NCBI GenBank assembly: GCA_021847645.1
Contig: JAJZQG010000019.1
Location: 1-57,548, forward strand
Direction of reading: 5' to 3'
Origin: Myxococcales bacterium
Lineage (GTDB): Bacteria; Myxococcota_A; Polyangia; Polyangiales; Polyangiaceae
Length of the DNA stretch: 57,548 nt
Both the position numbers and the translations under genes were made by a program. The notes under the pieces were generated by a model. The model made no database searches. It worked only from the letters and a program-made list of their open reading frames with translations, and was not told where the DNA came from. Of this stretch, positions 55,545 through 57,548 are shown in pieces. Every line of letters starts with the position of its first letter. Positions within the stretch are counted from its first letter, which is position 1.

Positions 55545-57353
55545 CTACTGGTAGCTCCTGGCCTGCAGCGCATAGAGCCTGGCATAGTTGCCGCCCCGCG
55601 CCACCAGCTCGTCGTGCGTGCCTTGCTCCGATATGCCGCCGTTCTCGAGCACGGCAATGCGGTCCGCCATGCGTACGGTGGAGAACCGATGGCTGATGAG
55701 CACCGCCGCTCGCCCGCCGAGCTCCTTTCGGAATCCCTCGAAGAACTCGGCTTCGGCCCGCGCGTCCATCGACGCCGTCGGCTCGTCGAGCACGATCAGC
55801 TGGGCGTCGCGGAACAGGGCCCGCGCCACGGCCACCTTCTGCCATTGCCCCACGCTCAGCTCGTGACCGCCCTCGAACCACTTGCCCAGCGTGGTGTCGT
55901 ATCTCCGCGCGAGCCGGGCGATGACCCTGTCCGCGCCCGACAGCCGCGCCGCGGCGGCCACGTTCGCGTCGCCCTGGTCACGGCCCAGGTTGCCGAATCC
56001 GATGTTCTCGCGCGCGGTCAGTTGGAATTGCACATAGTCCTGGAACACCACCGAGATGCCGCGACGCAAACCCGCAATGTCGTAGGAAGGCAGAGGGGTG
56101 CCGTCGAGCGTGATGACACCCGACGTCGGGTCGTAGAACCGGCAGAGCAGTTTGATGAGCGTCGTCTTGCCCGAGCCGTTCTCCCCCACGATGGCCAGCA
56201 CCTGTCCCGGGGCGACGGACAGGTTGACGTCGTCGAGCACGTGGTGGTCGCTATCGGGGTATCGGAACGACACGTGCTCGAGGACGAAGCCTTGCGACCA
56301 GGTCGGCGGCACGGCCACCGGGCCGTCGGTGACTCGCTCCTCGAGGGCGAGGAACTCGTAGAAGTTGGCGAGGTACAGGTTGCCTTCGTACAGGGTGGCG
56401 ACGGCCTGGATGGTCTCGGACAGGAAGCCCTGACCCCGTAGGAATGCCTGGTAGTACATGACCAGGCCACCGAGCGTGAGCGCGCCGGCAAGGGTCAGGT
56501 GGATGGCATAGCCGAGCGCGGCGAACATGGCCGTCACCGCGAGGATCTGGGTGAGAAAGTCCGAGATCGCGAGCCGCATGCCCAGCGACAGCCGCTCGCT
56601 CCGCAAGCGGGCCCGGATCTCGCCGTAGCGGCGGATCATCTCGCCGCCCAGCTCGAACAGGCGGACTTCCCGGGCGTGCTGATCGCTGGTCATGACCACG
56701 TGCAGGTACTGCTCCTTGCGCTCGGTCTGCGTCTGCGTGCGCCGCAGCCGGTACAGACGGTTGGCGAAGCCCAGCTTGACGACCAGGCCGGGCAGCGCGG
56801 CGACCATCAGCACACCCGCGATGCGCACGTCGAACGCGACGATCAAGGCGAGCACTCCGCCGACGGAGATGGCGCCCTGCAGGAGCTCCACGACGCCACG
56901 CGCGATCAGGGTGGGACGCCACGCGCCTTCCTGCTGAGCGCGGTGCAGGGTGTCGTAGTAGCGGGACGTCTCGTAGTACGCGAGGTCGACGCGCACGGAC
57001 TTGTCGTGGAGCATGCGCTGGACGTGGTCGGTGACCGCCAGCGACTGGCCTTCGGAGACCCAGGAGGCCACGGCCCGGCACAGGGCCGTGAGGGCGGCGA
57101 GAGCGGCGAGGGCGCCGACCGCGAGCACCACGGCATGAGCGTCGCGCGGGGCGGGCATGGCCAGCACGCGCTGGATGGTATCGAGCACGACCTTGAGCAC
57201 ATACAGCGACGCGAGCGGCAGCAGGCCTTGCACGGCGAGCAGCGCGAACGAGGCGATGGTCCAGCCTCGTCCGCCCGCCCAGACCACGGCGAGCGCCCTG
57301 CGGACCAGGGCGGCGTGCTCGCGTGCGGTGATTCTGGTTCGGCTCGGCGGCAT
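55545..57353 (-). CDS. ABC transporter, fused permease and ATP-binding protein
   Basis: The 602-residue product is a half-size ABC exporter. Residues about 30-320 hold five to six membrane segments (FALLAVQGLLPLASLYVLKV, VLAVGALAALAALTALC, and others). Residues about 350-600 form the ATPase with Walker A GENGSGKTTL, a Q-loop in VVFQDYVQF, signature LSVGQWQKVAVARAL (LSVGQ for LSGGQ), Walker B LIVLDEPTAS and switch His in LISHRFST. It likely works as a homodimer exporting lipids, peptides or toxic compounds. The start at 57353 is chosen as the first Met before family-like sequence. No partner gene is nearby. Confidence 0.92.
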   Translation of the reverse strand: MPPSRTRITAREHAALVRRALAVVWAGGRGWTIASFALLAVQGLLPLASLYVLKVVLDTIQRVLAMPAPRDAHAVVLAVGALAALAALTALCRAVASWVSEGQSLAVTDHVQRMLHDKSVRVDLAYYETSRYYDTLHRAQQEGAWRPTLIARGVVELLQGAISVGGVLALIVAFDVRIAGVLMVAALPGLVVKLGFANRLYRLRRTQTQTERKEQYLHVVMTSDQHAREVRLFELGGEMIRRYGEIRARLRSERLSLGMRLAISDFLTQILAVTAMFAALGYAIHLTLAGALTLGGLVMYYQAFLRGQGFLSETIQAVATLYEGNLYLANFYEFLALEERVTDGPVAVPPTWSQGFVLEHVSFRYPDSDHHVLDDVNLSVAPGQVLAIVGENGSGKTTLIKLLCRFYDPTSGVITLDGTPLPSYDIAGLRRGISVVFQDYVQFQLTARENIGFGNLGRDQGDANVAAAARLSGADRVIARLARRYDTTLGKWFEGGHELSVGQWQKVAVARALFRDAQLIVLDEPTASMDARAEAEFFEGFRKELGGRAAVLISHRFSTVRMADRIAVLENGGISEQGTHDELVARGGNYARLYALQARSYQ

Positions 57354-57548
57354 GGCAAGCGCTGCGGGGGTGATGGTGGCGGGCGATGATAGACCGTGAG
57401 CCGGCCGGTGCGAGCATGTTTGGGGGGCGAACCCAGGTTCGCTCCATTGTCCCGCGGGCGAGTCCGGCTCTCCGAGTCTGCCGGGCCTTGGTGGCCGCAC
57501 GGCGGTCGGCGGCGGCGGATTTGCCCGCAATTCACCTAGCCGAGCACG

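Overview
The window looks like a chromosomal segment from a high-GC myxobacterium, most likely Myxococcota class Polyangia (inference from gene content). The signs are many lipoproteins with Gly/Ser/Asp-rich linkers after the lipobox, two serine/threonine kinases with a membrane anchor, a TPR/PEGA-type protein, a MopE-like Cys-Asp motif, a MYXO-CTERM-like tail and repeated Cys-containing surface modules. I see no phage, insertion sequence, CRISPR array, integrase or plasmid function.

Layout. 0.2-12.2 kb: envelope and signalling genes (FGE-like lipoprotein, outer-membrane protein, ECF sigma factor with a tiny overlapping membrane protein, C45-type Ntn-hydrolase lipoprotein, erpA, GAF-HPt protein, TPR/PEGA protein, MopE-like lipoprotein, Ser/Thr kinase). 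12.3-18.1 kb: a MarR / beta-keto-acid cleavage enzyme / crotonase operon, then gatB, mtnA and lipA. 18.1-29.1 kb: two divergent von Willebrand A lipoproteins, a TerB-like protein, an E1-alpha/E1-beta/E2 2-oxoacid dehydrogenase operon whose E2 lipoyl domain would need LipA, a second Ser/Thr kinase and a repeat-containing lipoprotein. 29.1-36.6 kb: rimO with a strong terminator, pyrC, tRNA-Leu(CAG), two glycosyltransferases and a basic secreted protein. 36.7-42.6 kb: a decayed gene, then a block bounded by two gap-free 117-bp direct repeats. The block holds a duplicated-domain lipoprotein and a translationally coupled set of two histidine kinases and one NarL-type response regulator. 43.1-47.8 kb: pyruvate:ferredoxin oxidoreductase with a dihydroorotate-dehydrogenase-like partner. 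48.2-57.4 kb: small lipoproteins, alpha/beta hydrolase, O-methyltransferase, DUF1847-rhodanese fusion, MerR regulator preceded by a 43-residue membrane peptide, a MYXO-CTERM-like beta-propeller-like protein flanked by two gene remnants, and an ABC exporter.

The most unusual feature is the two-component block. Both histidine kinases keep the ATP-binding N, G1 and G2 boxes, but neither has the phosphoacceptor histidine at its usual place (Pro in one, Leu in the other), while the response regulator keeps its acidic pocket, Asp56, Thr84 and Lys106. Other points worth following are a glycosyltransferase with a C-terminal beta-prism-like triple repeat, a Cys-cluster GAF-HPt protein, a crotonase missing one catalytic Glu, and the decayed genes at 36.7, 52.9 and 55.1 kb. 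Assignments rest on reading translated sequence and motif recall only; no database search was possible.
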